A DNA stretch of 64,000 nt from Rotaria socialis (lineage: Eukaryota; Rotifera; Eurotatoria; Philodinida; Philodinidae), in contig CAJNYU010002679.1 of assembly GCA_905331475.1 (NCBI GenBank), positions 1 to 64,000 of the forward strand, written 5' to 3'. The notes beneath the pieces are model-generated. The model saw nothing but the letters and a program-made list of their open reading frames with translations. It ran no database searches and was not told the origin of the DNA. Below are positions 1 to 10,232 of this stretch, one piece after another. Numbering within the stretch: the first letter of the stretch is position 1; every line of letters starts with the position of its first letter. The position numbers and the translations under genes are program-made.

Positions 1-745
1 TACTAGCTGTACAACCGATTAATTATTCTAAAACACAAGCCATGTTCTCAGCATGAGCGGCTAGTTATCCGAATCCTCTACCTCAAGTGCATTGTGGTGA
101 CCACAAAGTGGAATGGATCACCTCATTTAAGTACTTGATGTATTGGCTTTCGATGAGAGCTAGGTTGGGGAAATATCATTAACAAGACGACGCTCATCGT
201 TCGTCAACGAACTGTCTTAATGAACTCTTTCAGAATAAGTGGCACATCATTTACACATCTCAGACCTGTTCTCTTTTCTACATTAGTTCTACCACATTTC
301 ACATGGCTATTTTGGATATTCCCATTATTTGATGAATCACAGCGTACAAGTATTGATCATCTGTATTTCACTCTTTTAAAACGTGCATGTCGTTGTCAGT
401 GTTGGGAGGATTTAATATTTTCATAAATCTATAATGAAAAACATCTAGATGATCATTGTTATGCATACTGGGAAAAATATTTAAAAGCTCTGGATAAGTC
501 CAAAGAAGATTTTTTATTATGGGAACAATCCGAACTGAACGAATATACATAGATCCAAATGGCAAGAGGGTGACAGTTCGATCTGTTACCTTAGAAGATC
601 AAAAAGATTCGTATCAGATAGGAATGTTCTAGAACAAGCAATAACTTGGATCGCAACTCATGGGACATCAGATTCAGTCATCCACTACGGTGATGAAAAT
701 CTTCTTTGTCTCCACAGTTCCCTGGTACCCATTGAAAAATGTTCA
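1..745 (+). pseudogene. Non-LTR retrotransposon reverse transcriptase, C-terminal remnant
   Basis: The forward strand encodes, in broken frames, the tail of a LINE-type ORF2. Translated blocks include VEWITSFKYL (the FKYLGYW-like block that follows the RT palm/thumb), LGWGNIINKT, HLRPVLFSTLVLPHFTW, a HLYFTLLKR segment and YWEKYLKALDKSKEDFLL. I know this order from reverse transcriptases of this type. There is an in-frame TGA near base 54, a frameshift near 155-165, another stop at 424, and further breaks after 550, so no protein can be made. The left end runs off the window and the right end runs into the fold-back element at 727. It is a dead fragment; the exact clade is not determined. Confidence 0.75.
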
Positions 746-975
746 CTGATTTCAATCAAATTATTCTGCAACAAAATCAAAATTAAAATCGATTGATAAT
801 TTTGATTATCGCTGATTATGACTTAAACATTATTTGATATTATTAATTCTTCAATGTCTAATTTTTTGATTAAAAAAACTTATTTTCCCGTAAAATCGAG
901 ATTGTAAATCGATTAATAATTTTGATTTTGTTGCAGAATAATTTGATTGAAATCAGTGAATATTTTTCAGTGGGT
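727..975. mobile_element. Fold-back/MITE-like element with ~68-bp inverted repeats
   Basis: Bases 727-794 and 906-975 are near-perfect inverted copies of each other: ACCCATTGAAAAATGTTCAC at the left end matches GTGAATATTTTTCAGTGGGT at the right end, followed by TTATTCTGCA/TGCAGAATAA and so on. They enclose about 110 bases of AT-rich spacer with no ORF. The structure fits a non-autonomous fold-back element. It sits at the end of the reverse-transcriptase remnant and directly abuts a TGTGGG block. I could not define a clear target-site duplication. Confidence 0.7.
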
Positions 976-1034
976 AGGGTGTGGGTGTGGGTGTGGGTGA
1001 AGAAAACAAAGGCACACACACCCATCCCCACCCC
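976..1034. repeat. Paired TGTGGG / CCCACA block
   Basis: About four TGTGGG-type units are followed after a roughly 12-base spacer by a CACACACCCA run. The G-rich and C-rich arms are in inverted orientation and can fold back. The unit resembles the bdelloid telomere repeat. This is one of several such blocks in the first 30 kb. Confidence 0.7.
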
Positions 1035-1139
1035 TCATGTTTATCAAGTGCATCATATGAAATAAGCCAGAACGACACATTGATGAAAGCAAGAGATAAT
1101 CGCTTTTATGGCATCACCGACAAATCAGTATTGTTTGAG

Positions 1140-1499
1140 CATCAGAGGTACTGAAACGATGCTGAAATGCTGAAAAAATGCGTCGGAGACGCCATCCAAA
1201 CGTTTATCCTCTGGAACGAAATAATAGCAGTAGAAAGAAGATCACTGACCTCATTACAACCATGTGGCTGATAAGGACACATTATCTTCATCCTTGATAG
1301 GAGTTTAATAATCAATCAAAGACATGGTCCTTGGACGAATATGCTGCATCTCATCGGACACTGGCCAGGGCTTTCACTAAGCCAATGATTGATGCATGTC
1401 GAACAGAATGGATTTTGGCATGTTTGACACGCTATTGGCTTTCTCAGGACATCACGACATATCATACACTGAACATCACTTGAATCTAATCTAGGTAGT
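1140..1499 (-). pseudogene. RING/TRAF-type zinc-finger protein (E3 ligase-like), broken
   Basis: Downstream of a splice acceptor (TTATTCCAG) near 1500 the minus strand encodes CMICRDVLRKPIACQTC, then NPFCSTCINHWL and QCPMRC, a C3HC4-like RING finger with all expected Cys/His positions. The same frame meets TGA (1316-1318) and then continues with LIIKLLSRMKIMCPYQPHGC, the start of a TRAF-type zinc finger that follows the RING in this family. Past CNEV the frame is lost. The intact RING coding after an acceptor suggests a once-spliced gene whose upstream exon is not found. An unusual intron bridging the stop cannot be excluded. Confidence 0.6.
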
Positions 1500-1739
1500 T
1501 CTGGAATAAGCACACAGATCGCCTTTTATTTATTTTATCCTTCTCAACAAGGTGGTGTCGAAAAATATTCATTCTCATTCTTGCAGATCATGATGTCAAC
1601 CAAGAAGCTAGTATGTGAAATTTTTATACATATTTTTGCCGTTATTGTTATGTCCAAAGGAACACTAACATAGTAATATAGAAGCATCCAGATCAAGATT
1701 TTCTTATTCGATACCTAGTCTGTATGGTATTCCCTTTTC

Positions 1740-2110
1740 TGAAACAAAGGGTTCTCCAACCAATCAGGACGCAGCATTTTTGCGGAAATGCAATAAGCTT
1801 TATTACCTTCTCGCGGAAGTCTGTGCCCAAGGTCATCTGGATATGGAAGTTCAAATATGAGCTCCATTGGCCTCGAAACCCTGGGGGGTGTAAGGCTAGG
1901 AACCAATAGAAATCGAGTTTTCAGAACAGTGGTTTCGGTGGAATAATTTGAGACGGAGAGTTCGAATGTAAACACCATTTCTCTCCGAAACCCTTCTGGA
2001 GGGAGGGGGTCGAGTTAAGAACTGGAGAATGGTTCCAAGAGGATAATCCGAGGTGAGAGTTTGAATATGGACACATTTGTGCGGAAATCCATTGGTGGCC
2101 AGTACAGAGC
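1740..2110. repeat. Degenerate tandem repeat, period ~110-130 bp
   Basis: Motifs recur in order: a GGATATGGAAGTTCAAATATG / GAGAGTTCGAATGTAAACAC / GAGAGTTTGAATATGGACAC series, each near TCGAAACCCTGGGGGG- or CCGAAACCCTTCTGGAGG-type G-rich strings. Two to three diverged units are present. Short ORFs over this region in both directions are by-products of the repeat. No gene is supported. Confidence 0.4.
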
Positions 2111-3655
2111 TGCAACCGGTAGGGTTTTTTTGATAGTATATGAGTCATCATTGACTGTTTTCATCTCATATCAGTCATATCTTACTCTGAATCATTACAC
2201 AAATTATTTAAGACTTCTCTTTCATCACTAAGAAATCTTTCTGCCACATGGTTATAGATAGAATCAGAAGAATATGGCAAAAAGCTTGATCCTATCTTCC
2301 TAATTGACTCCAAAGATCGGGTAAACCCTGCCTATTGATACACGCTTGGTCCGACGAAAGAGATTTCGATGTCTAAAATGACTTGATAGTTTTTCAGTAA
2401 TGTTGACTTTCTCTCTCGGCATAATTTGTGATCTACATAATGAAGCTAGACCAAAAGTGCTCTTTGTAAATTATTGGTTACATAGAGTGCCGCATTAAAA
2501 TCTGTCGGAAACAAATGAGTTTTGATTCATTTCATTAAGACTGTCTAGGAATAAAGACCGAGTGCTTCATTTTACTCCACTATTACTTAAATCTTCAAGA
2601 GCAATCGAATTTCAGGAGTTCAATCTCATATAATATGAAATAAAATAGATTCATACTAGCATACTCTTGTCACATTTTGATATTATATTGGAAAAAGATA
2701 TAAAGTTCTAGAGCAGAGCTTTTACGGAAGTACATAGTATTCAAAGTGCATAATAGAAATAAATATCTAATAAATTACAATGATAAAGTGTGATGGCGCT
2801 TTTATTCTACTATGGAACTTGATATGCAAACATTAACACTTTTATCATCTACTTTTGCAAAACATGAGAAAAAAAGTAATTATATGGACTCAAAGTGACT
2901 GTAACTATGTGTGAGATGAGCAAATGAATAATTAAAAGAAATCACAGGTAGATTTATTCAATAATGTCCGAAATACTAATGGGTCACTTAGAATGCTTAT
3001 TAAGGAATTAAAAAAATTGGCCAGAACTGAAAAGACTTTAGAAAATAAATGTTTGTTTTTCGAACATATTTTGAACTCTCTAGTGACAATACCATCTAAA
3101 ATACTCAGTATATATTCAATGGAATTCTACTCCTAAAAATACTTCTTGAAGTAAGATTTCATTGAAATAATGCGAACTTTCTTTACTAGAACATTTCCTT
3201 CATCGAAAATTTAAACTATGCATCGATTAATTATTCTTAAATCATAATCTAATATATCTTTCGTCATCATAAAATATATTATTTGATAGAAAAAAACGAT
3301 AAATGACTTACTAGAAGTATTTTCTATTATTCGATACTGTTGCATTCAATTGCAAGCTATACAGACCTTGATGAATTGTTTAAAAACAGCGGTGTCCCAT
3401 GTTGATGGGGCTTTTTATTGAGTGGAAAAAAACCTTCGCTTGGGTTTACAGAAACGTACTGAGTAGTACAGCTTCTCTTCACTTTTCACAACTCTACTAG
3501 TCATGAGTAACCTTATTTGTCTGGTCTCGAAAATATTTTGTTGCAACTCAAAGGCGTTGGATGGCAGCCTAAAGCTTTGTTTATTCCCTTTCAAAATAGG
3601 TTTGATTTAAACGATAACTCGCGGAATCGTGCCTTACACATACCTAGCAATAGAG
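2111..3655. other. AT-rich stretch, no gene seen
   Basis: I found no ORF with coding character, splice-consistent exon chain, tRNA or clear repeat here. The only ORF, starting at 3517, has no recognisable motif and overlaps a TGTGGG block. Confidence 0.5.
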
Positions 3656-3656
3656 G

Positions 3657-3670
3657 ATGTGGGTGTGGGC
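3657..3670 (+). repeat. Single short TGTGGG block
   Basis: GATGTGGGTGTGGGC, two units, without an obvious inverted partner nearby. Confidence 0.5.
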
Positions 3671-4330
3671 TTTTATGTTTGTACAACCTCACCAGCCAAT
3701 GAAACTTCTTGCCGATGTTGTGTCTAATGATCCTCGTCTAAAATACCAGCATTGGTCAGAGAATAAACCTGTACTCATACAAATCAGTTAATTACTGAGA
3801 ATGTGTAAAACTCAAATAGGGTGTTACATTTACCTATATAAGTGAAGGCACGTGTTCCAATTTCATTGTTATGAATTTTCATGCGAGTAGAAGTTTTCTC
3901 TTTGTTACATTTATCTACATCTATTGTTTACAAATGGGGCTCTATTCTGTATGCTCTATACTCTCCATAAATTCCAAGTAAAATTATACTGATTTTGGTT
4001 TTGTTATTGAATTAATAACTCAAACTTATAAAATAAAGAGAAATAGACGTGGACGATTGGGCTATTCTTAGCGTTGTGGCGCTAAGTATATAACATATGA
4101 TGGAATAGTATCTTGCACGTAGGTTACCACGATCAAGAATTTGAAGCCAATGATGTGCAGTTGTTGTTGGAAAGAATTTTTTTTAAAACTGGCGATGTTT
4201 GCTTGACTTTTTGCAAATGGCTTTTTTTTCTTACATTTTCTTCCATAGCAACATTATTTAAGCCATTCCTATTTACTTTACCTATTCGTCTTTTTTTCAA
4301 GCATGTGCACCAGAGATGCGACTAAAGTCG
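3671..4330. other. AT-rich stretch, no gene seen
   Basis: Contains a 70-codon ORF (4113-4325) with poly-Phe runs and no motif. I do not treat it as a gene. Confidence 0.45.
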
Positions 4331-4340
4331 ATTCCTACCC

Positions 4341-4374
4341 GAACCGAACCGACCGAACCGAAATCGGTTCGGTT
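4341..4374. repeat. Hairpin built on CCGAA repeats
   Basis: CCGAACC units occur several times and are followed by TCGGTTCGGTT, giving a 10-11 bp stem with an AA loop. It lies just upstream of a TGTGGG pair. Confidence 0.55.
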
Positions 4375-4396
4375 AAAAAGTTTTGAAAACTAAAGG

Positions 4397-4500
4397 AGTG
4401 GGTGTGTGTGGGTGGGGCTTTGGCAGGTTTTATATTGATACCATAACCACAGCAATACCCAAATCAACATCCTACACCCACACCCACACCCCACACCCTA
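4397..4500. repeat. Paired TGTGGG / CCCACA block
   Basis: The left arm at 4397-4417 is G/T (GGGTGTGTGTGGGTGGGG). The right arm at 4471-4500 is ACACCCACACCCACACCCC, in inverted orientation. The spacer is about 53 bases of unrelated sequence. Confidence 0.7.
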
Positions 4501-4589
4501 CTTCTTGATCTTCTATAATTTCATCTGGCTGTATCTCTTCAAGTACATATGGTTGACCACCCAGGTCAAACAGTCTGATTGTAAGAGCG

Positions 4590-4785
4590 TATCAGAACTT
4601 ACATCATGATCTTATATGAGCATACGAGATCGTACGAAAATCGTATAAGATCTTGTATGATTTCATACAAATATCTTAAAGCCAGCATTTCTGATAAAAT
4701 CTTACTGTACGATTCTTGTATGATCTTATGACAAGATCGTGTATGATCGAATAATATTCTTGTAAGATCTTAGGGAACATTCGTA
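4590..4785. repeat. Self-complementary GATCTTATACGAT-rich repeat
   Basis: Short words ATCGTAT, GATCTTGTATGAT, AGATCTTA and their complements alternate through about 190 bases, giving many overlapping stem-loops (for example around ATACGAGATCGTACGAAAAT). No ORF. It looks like a diverged palindromic MITE or satellite fragment. Confidence 0.45.
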
Positions 4786-5093
4786 CGCATCCTATAACGA
4801 AATATGCTTCTCTAATTCATGCTTTCAAAGGAGTATTTTAATAAAATTTATTTTTTCGTGTTATATATATTTATTTTCTCAATGTAATCAATTTCAATAG
4901 TATAAACATACATCTAAAAAAAATATAAATAAATACAAAAACCACTGCTACCAATAATCTATTTCAATTTATAAGCCATTAGCGCATTGTTCAAAATGTG
5001 CTTCGGTATTTGTACAACGAAGAACTGTTGATAAAGTCGATAATTGTAGTTGAAGTTCATTTATTGCTACTGTTGTGCTTGTTGTAAACGAAG

Positions 5094-6002
5094 TCAATAC
5101 GTCCGACGCACGTCGCACAACATTTGGGTTAAAGATCTATAAAGGCACAGATTGAAGAACTCGTCCCAATGCAAATCACTGATACGAAAACAAGCACTGA
5201 CTGCATCTAAAATTGAAAAAGCAGAAATAATTAACTTTCTGAATGAATGGTTTTGACGAAAAAAGTTATTCAATCTAAAACAAAAGCAGATAAAAGAAGG
5301 ATAAAAAAATATCTTTAAGGAGCAGTTGTTTTTGCACTATTTCATGTCTTGAAGCAGTGCTATATTAAACAAGAAAAGAGCTTTTAGGGGTCAATACTTC
5401 TATACTAGCTTTTTCTGATCGAGATCGTTGAAATCTTTGCCGAAAACTAAGGAGAATGTTGAACAAAGATCAATGAAACGTAACTGCTTATTCGTTTATA
5501 AGAATATTTCATTTCAGTCAACGAAAATGGTTTGAGATAACAGTTACTCCTATTTTAATAATAATAAGAAAAAATGCTTACCTTTAAATTTTTGCATACG
5601 ATTAGGATCAAGCTCGGGCTTTGAATAAGTCGAATTAGCATAAAGAATTGATTAGCTTATTTCAGCTGGTGTGAATAAAATTTTCATAACTTTTCGAGCA
5701 TATCGACCATGATCACCAGCATCATAAATATCTAATAGATTTCGACCATTATGTACCTTAACATACGAAAGACCAACATACATATATATAAGAAGACAAA
5801 AATTTTACTTACTACTGTTCGAGAAAATGTTTCACTATCGCAACAATACATTTCTAAGCTAGAATCGACCTAAAATAAAATGTATGAATGTAGAAAATTC
5901 TTTCGAAAAATGTGCACAAGTCCTACTGTTGTTTGATTTATTTTTTTCGACTTTGTCTTGATGAGTTTCAACACGATTAACTAACTTTGAAAGAGCATCG
6001 GC
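5094..6002 (-). pseudogene. BEN-domain protein, broken by a stop
   Basis: Four minus-strand exons can be chained: near 5935-6002 (DALSKLVNRVETHQDKVEKN), 5816-5872 (VDSSLEMYCCDSETFSRTV), 5581-5760 (NLLDIYDAGDHGRYARKVM, then KILFTPAEIS, stop, SILYANSTYSKPELDPNRM), and 5094-5206 (AVSACFRISDLHWDEFF, ending MLCDVRRTY). The last junction, FK-D, is phase-consistent (GTAAG donor, TTTTAG acceptor). The pattern fits a BEN domain, a DNA-binding/chromatin module. TAA at 5652-5654 interrupts the middle of the domain. No clear start exon is seen. It is probably dead, unless this base is a sequencing error. Confidence 0.55.
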
Positions 6003-6289
6003 TAAATATAAAAGTATATTTTTAGTAGGTCAACAAAATTGGAAAAAATTATTCAAAACCAGAGAAAAATGATTAATATAATTGTTTCGATTGGGAACAG
6101 AATAATTTTGTTTTTGCAATATTCATTGAGTTTATTTTTACAGCGATATCAATCAATTGATTTCTCAATAATTTTGATGCATTGCTTCTATTAACATACC
6201 TGTACGTAGTTGACCGATTTACGGATTTCAATTTTGCAGAATTTTAATCGATGGATAGTATGGATTCTCTTTTGGCTCAAATAAGTAGT

Positions 6290-6830
6290 TTAGTGTAGGG
6301 GGAATGTTTGGTGTGATATAGAGATGGGAATAAAAGAGAAAACTGGCCATCTTCAGCTGGTTCGTGGTGAAGGCCAGGAGATTATCTGGTTGCAATCGTT
6401 GGTATGGTATCGGAAATGTTTAGATTTTGTAAGTGGGGACTTTGGTGTTGGGAAAGATATGGCTGGTTAGATTTTTAATTGTTGAAGGCTTCTGAGTCTG
6501 TAGTATTATTTTTTTCGGAGGAAAGGTATTCTTTGAGGACAGCATGTTTTTAGTTGGTGGCAGTGAGTGTTTTCGTATTGAGAGATTGCATTGTTCTTCG
6601 GGAAAGTAGGTTGTCCCGCTATTACAGGAGCGATCGTTTGATTTCGGCGTATTGTTATGTCTGTTGAGAAAGTTGTCTGGTGTTCGTGCTGAGTAACTAA
6701 GGGAAAAGGGTGGTATGGTCTGAATTCTGGTGCGGTAATCTATGCTCGGGATTCTATTGGTATTTCGTTTGATGCTTTGAATTGGTGTTCGTGCTAACTT
6801 CACATTGATCTCGATTTAATGCAATGTTCC
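6290..6830 (-). other. Strand-asymmetric stretch with a 127-codon ORF, unrecognised
   Basis: The + strand is G/T-rich here, so the minus strand reads as an A/C-rich ORF (6420-6803) heavy in T, P, N, K and S. It has no ATG near its beginning (it opens on GTG), no motif and no splice signals I trust. The sharp change of base skew against both flanks suggests an inserted or formerly coding piece, perhaps from a mobile element. I do not assign a function. Confidence 0.3.
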
Positions 6831-7492
6831 TTTGAGTCGACATTAGGAGAAGCGACTTAAAAATTGGTGTTTCTGATAGTTTTCAATTACTACAAAAAAC
6901 ACTGTTTCTATTAAGAAGTTTATCTTACTCTTTGTTTCTCTATAAAATTCTAGAGATAAACCACTATCATCTGTATGTAATAATAGAAATAATGTAGAAT
7001 TCTCATGATAAATTTAAGTAGGACGTGTCATCGGTACTAGTAAAATGTTTATTATATGTTGTCTGGCGTTTTATACATATGATTTGATTGTAACACTATA
7101 GACAAAGAGAGTATCGTGAGTCAGATGATTCTTACTAACATTGCCACTAATCTAGCATTCTGTTTTTATCATCTAAAAGAAGACGTCGCTACTCTCGAAA
7201 GTATTAAAGAAATCAATTGTGTACATCATCGTCGAAAAGAATTTTGTTGAAAGACTCATGAGACGCTCTAGATTGTTGCACGCCATCTGATTCTTATACA
7301 GTAGCGCTTGACAGGTCCAAATCAGTTTCTAGAACTAATTGATCCGAGATTAATGAGCTATCTATAACTTTTCAAAACCTATATCTATGACTGATCTCTA
7401 AAAATTCTTGAGGACCATCTAGATGTGATCTCTATACCTACGAATATTTTGACTCACACAACAACGAATCAGAATAAAAGAGTGTACGTAGT
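6831..7492. other. AT-rich stretch, no gene seen
   Basis: No ORF, repeat or RNA gene recognised. Confidence 0.45.
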
Positions 7493-7626
7493 CTGAAGAA
7501 GTACCTATTTTAATTTTAATGTTAAAATTAAAGCATTATTTAAAATTTTAAAGTTTAAGGTTAATATAGCATGCTTGAACGTTTTAACCTTAAAAATATC
7601 AAAACTAAAATAGATATGTTCAGAGA
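7493..7626. repeat. Small fold-back element with nested palindromes
   Basis: Outer arms TCTGAAGAAGTACCTATTTT and AAAATAGATATGTTCAGAG are imperfect inverted copies. Inside lie a perfect hairpin (TTTAATTTTAA-TG-TTAAAATTAAA) and a TTAAGGTTA/TAACCTTAA pair. There is no coding capacity. It fits a short non-autonomous inverted-repeat element. Confidence 0.5.
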
Positions 7627-7857
7627 AACAATCAATTGAGTTTCAGAGAAGGTGTTTTCTCTTTTAACAATGGATACATCTTGGGCTTGCCTTTGTCAAT
7701 CAGGAGATTTATCATTGTTCTCTATAAGTTGACAAAGACAATCCTCTGGTTTTTTTCTGATTAGAAGAGAAAAAATTTTCTGTAATCTGATCAATCAAGA
7801 TAAAACATCATGTTGTTTTTGTCAAATTATAGGAAATAATGAGAAATGCCATGATCT

Positions 7858-7963
7858 ATAAAGAGATGTTCCCTAGACTGAAAGGAATTGGTCTAGAAAC
7901 CGTAATTCACCTGTGTCTGTCTGTCTATCTGGGTATGTGTGTGTGGGACCCACACACCCACAC
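7858..7963. repeat. Repeat unit A, copy 1, with TGTGGG/CCCACA pair
   Basis: A ~73-base module (beginning ATAAAGAGATGTTCCCTAGA, ending CTGTCTGTCT) runs straight into GTGTGTGTGGG-ACC-CACACACCCACAC (7937-7963). The same module with a different TGTGGG pair recurs at 8438, which shows that module and telomere-like block form one repeat family. Confidence 0.7.
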
Positions 7964-8065
7964 GAAACCTTTTGGTTACACCTTCTAAACAATCTTAATT
8001 TTTCGTAAAAACGTCTCTCTCCCTCAAAAAGTAAAAAGCGAAACTTAAAAAACCTCACCTTGGAT

Positions 8066-8290
8066 TAGAGTTCCCCGACCCCAATTATCTTCGGTCAAAA
8101 TTTATAGCAAATAATTATTTTCTCTAAAATAATTCAGCATCAAAAATTTTTGAAAAACTGACACCGAATCCGGATGCCCCAACCCCGACTACCTTCGGTC
8201 AATCCTTATAGAAAGCTAATTTTTCACTAAAAAAGCATTTCGCTCTTCTAAAAAAAAGCAAAATACAAAATTTCAAAAAATTAACAACAC
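8066..8290. repeat. Two-copy direct repeat, ~105 bp period
   Basis: GACCCCAATTATCTTCGGTC (near 8077) and AACCCCGACTACCTTCGGTC (near 8181) start two diverged copies that continue with a conserved TTATAG and an AAAA-rich tail. They lie between the two copies of repeat unit A. Confidence 0.55.
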
Positions 8291-8437
8291 CATCATGTTC
8301 TCTCTGCTCAAAAAACTTGGGGTGAAACGGTTTAGAACATTTTCATGTGAGAGGTCAAAAATCATTTTTTTGTTCTATGCGAACGAACGCATTTAATTCA
8401 CTTTTCGTAAGACTCCTTTCAGTAGAGGGAATGATCG

Positions 8438-8600
8438 ATAAAGAGATGTTCCCTAGACTGAAAGGATAGGGTCTAGAAATCGTAAGTTACCTGTATCTGT
8501 CTGTCTGGCTCTGTGGGTGTGGGTACGGGTTTGAATTTCCATCTTCTGATATTCAAAGCCACACCTCACACGCACATCGCACACCCCACACCCACACCCA
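8438..8600. repeat. Repeat unit A, copy 2, with TGTGGG/CCCACA pair
   Basis: It repeats the 73-base module of 7858-7930 with a handful of substitutions, then TGTGGGTGTGGG (8512-8523) and, after about 55 bases, CACACCCCACACCCACACCC (8580-8600). The sequence between the arms differs from copy 1. Confidence 0.7.
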
Positions 8601-8745
8601 GTCACTGTAGACAATATTTGAAATACGGTATAACATAATTTTAATTTGTAAAAGAAGAATGGGCGAACTTTTATTTGGAAAAAAAGAAGAATATGTAGGA
8701 ATTGAATATAGTATCCTTTAAAAATAATGTCTCGATGAATATTCA

Positions 8746-9093
8746 TTAAGTGTTGTGATGATGTTCAGGAACAGAATGAATTTTTTCAATTTTTCCTCCT
8801 GAACTAAATGTATAAGTTGTATGGTATATATGATGATTATATGAAACACGAGCTGTTAATGTATCATTGTATTGGTCGTCTTGTTGAAATTCAATAATTT
8901 TCCATTCAGCCGATGGATGAGCTTGATGTTCCTTGAAATAATATTCTCGTGCTTCGTCAATATTTTTAAAAACGATATCGGAGTGTTCAATTTTTTCAAC
9001 ATAATGTTCCAAAACATTATCAAGATCATGAAGATGATGAGCATCGAGTGCTTGTACAAATTGTTGAACTATTTTCTTGTGAGTCTCAGCCAT
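8746..9093 (-). CDS. SnoaL/NTF2-like small protein
   Basis: A single-exon ORF of 115 residues. I take the start at ATG 9091-9093 (MAETHKKIVQQFVQALDA); three codons upstream remain open but lack an ATG. The sequence has the NTF2-like pattern: an N-terminal amphipathic helix (IVQQFVQALDAHHLHDLDNV), a FKNIDEAREYYFKEH helix, then alternating strands (WKIIEFQQDDQYNDTLTARV, YTFSSGGKIEKIHSV) and the G-K-I turn typical of SnoaL-like folds. Members act as small enzymes or ligand-binding proteins; no substrate can be read from the sequence. No signal peptide or membrane segment is seen. It is His-rich at both ends. This is the only intact-looking gene in the repeat-laden left third, directly beside a TGTGGG repeat. 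Confidence 0.65.
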   Translation of the reverse strand: MAETHKKIVQQFVQALDAHHLHDLDNVLEHYVEKIEHSDIVFKNIDEAREYYFKEHQAHPSAEWKIIEFQQDDQYNDTLTARVSYNHHIYHTTYTFSSGGKIEKIHSVPEHHHNT

Positions 9094-10232
9094 TTTTGTC
9101 AAATTCTACTTTGTTTCGTAAATGATACAAATATTTTCTACAAAGAAAGTTTATCAAGATGTATTTATTCTTGTTAATCCTCTAAGACCGTGGCACATGT
9201 GTCTGTACCACCTAACGAAGGGTGACAGAATAAATGAACACGTTTCGAATTTCAATTTTTCAATACATTGTATTAAAAAATCAAAATATATCACAAGACA
9301 CAACTTGAAAAGCCCTGCAATTCATAATATAAAGTTGAGTTGATACATATATTTTTCGTTTTTAAAATAGAAAAAATTCTATGCGATCTATTTTCGAAGA
9401 TTTTCTTGTTTCTTTTTTGCGTTAATTGGCTTGTTATTATGTAGTTCATGTGCGCCTCTAACAAGTAATATCAAAACTAAGATGGGAACAAAATTGCAAT
9501 ACTTATCGATGGCTTAAATTTGGTCATCGATTATGGCTTCTTGATATGATTCGTTAAGAAACTGAATCTATCGTGTATCAGTAAATGATTTGGGTTTCAA
9601 CATCGAAAATTCATCACAGAGTGTTCTCCATTTAAGTGTTAATTTGTAGACTGTAGAGCTTTTCATGCTGCATATTGCGCTGCATTGTTTTTGAAACGCC
9701 TTGGTCAACGATTGAAAATGGAAATATAAAACTCGGCTATTTATTTTGATCCATTGTTGCTGTTCGGTTAAAAAAACAGACAACCTTCAAAGGGTGAAAC
9801 AGTAAGCGTATGTGCACGTCTTATCAGTCGCACAGCTTCTACGCTTTTTTTCTCTATTCTGTGAATACACACATATGTAGGCAGTTATTCGTATTCTTTT
9901 GACATGACAAGGTGAATAAAAAAGAAAACGTTTGAATCAACTAAATAGAGTAATTGAGCAGTCATCATGGAAGGAAAGCCGATGAAGTTTAATATTTTTG
10001 CTACAACTCCTCTATTTTTCATTCTTTTTAAATTTTCTTCAAAAATCACCTTGAAAATATTCTCTCTATGGGCTAGTAAAATTTATAAATCAAGATCTTC
10101 TACGTACACGTATTTTCAAGATGTTCCTTAATCAGTATTCGATTCATTCTTGATGAATTTGTAAGATACTGTACCACCAGAGCGAAAAAATTGGCAAGGC
10201 AAGTGAGTTCAATGTTCTACAGTATGTGACGG
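9094..10232. other. Intergenic, no gene supported
   Basis: Short ORFs at 9122-9343 and 9568-9783 show no motif, no good start and no codon pattern distinct from chance. I see no repeat or RNA gene. Confidence 0.4.

Noticed and set aside
4974..5110. Thr/Ser-rich minus-strand frame overlapping the end of the BEN gene
   Set aside because: The BEN-domain frame has a natural stop at 5094-5096 and a phase-consistent upstream exon, so the overlapping frame is probably chance.
976..8600. TGTGGG blocks as a CRISPR array or other spaced direct-repeat array
   Set aside because: Units are 6 bases, irregular in number, inverted within each site, and hundreds to thousands of bases apart, with no regular spacers.
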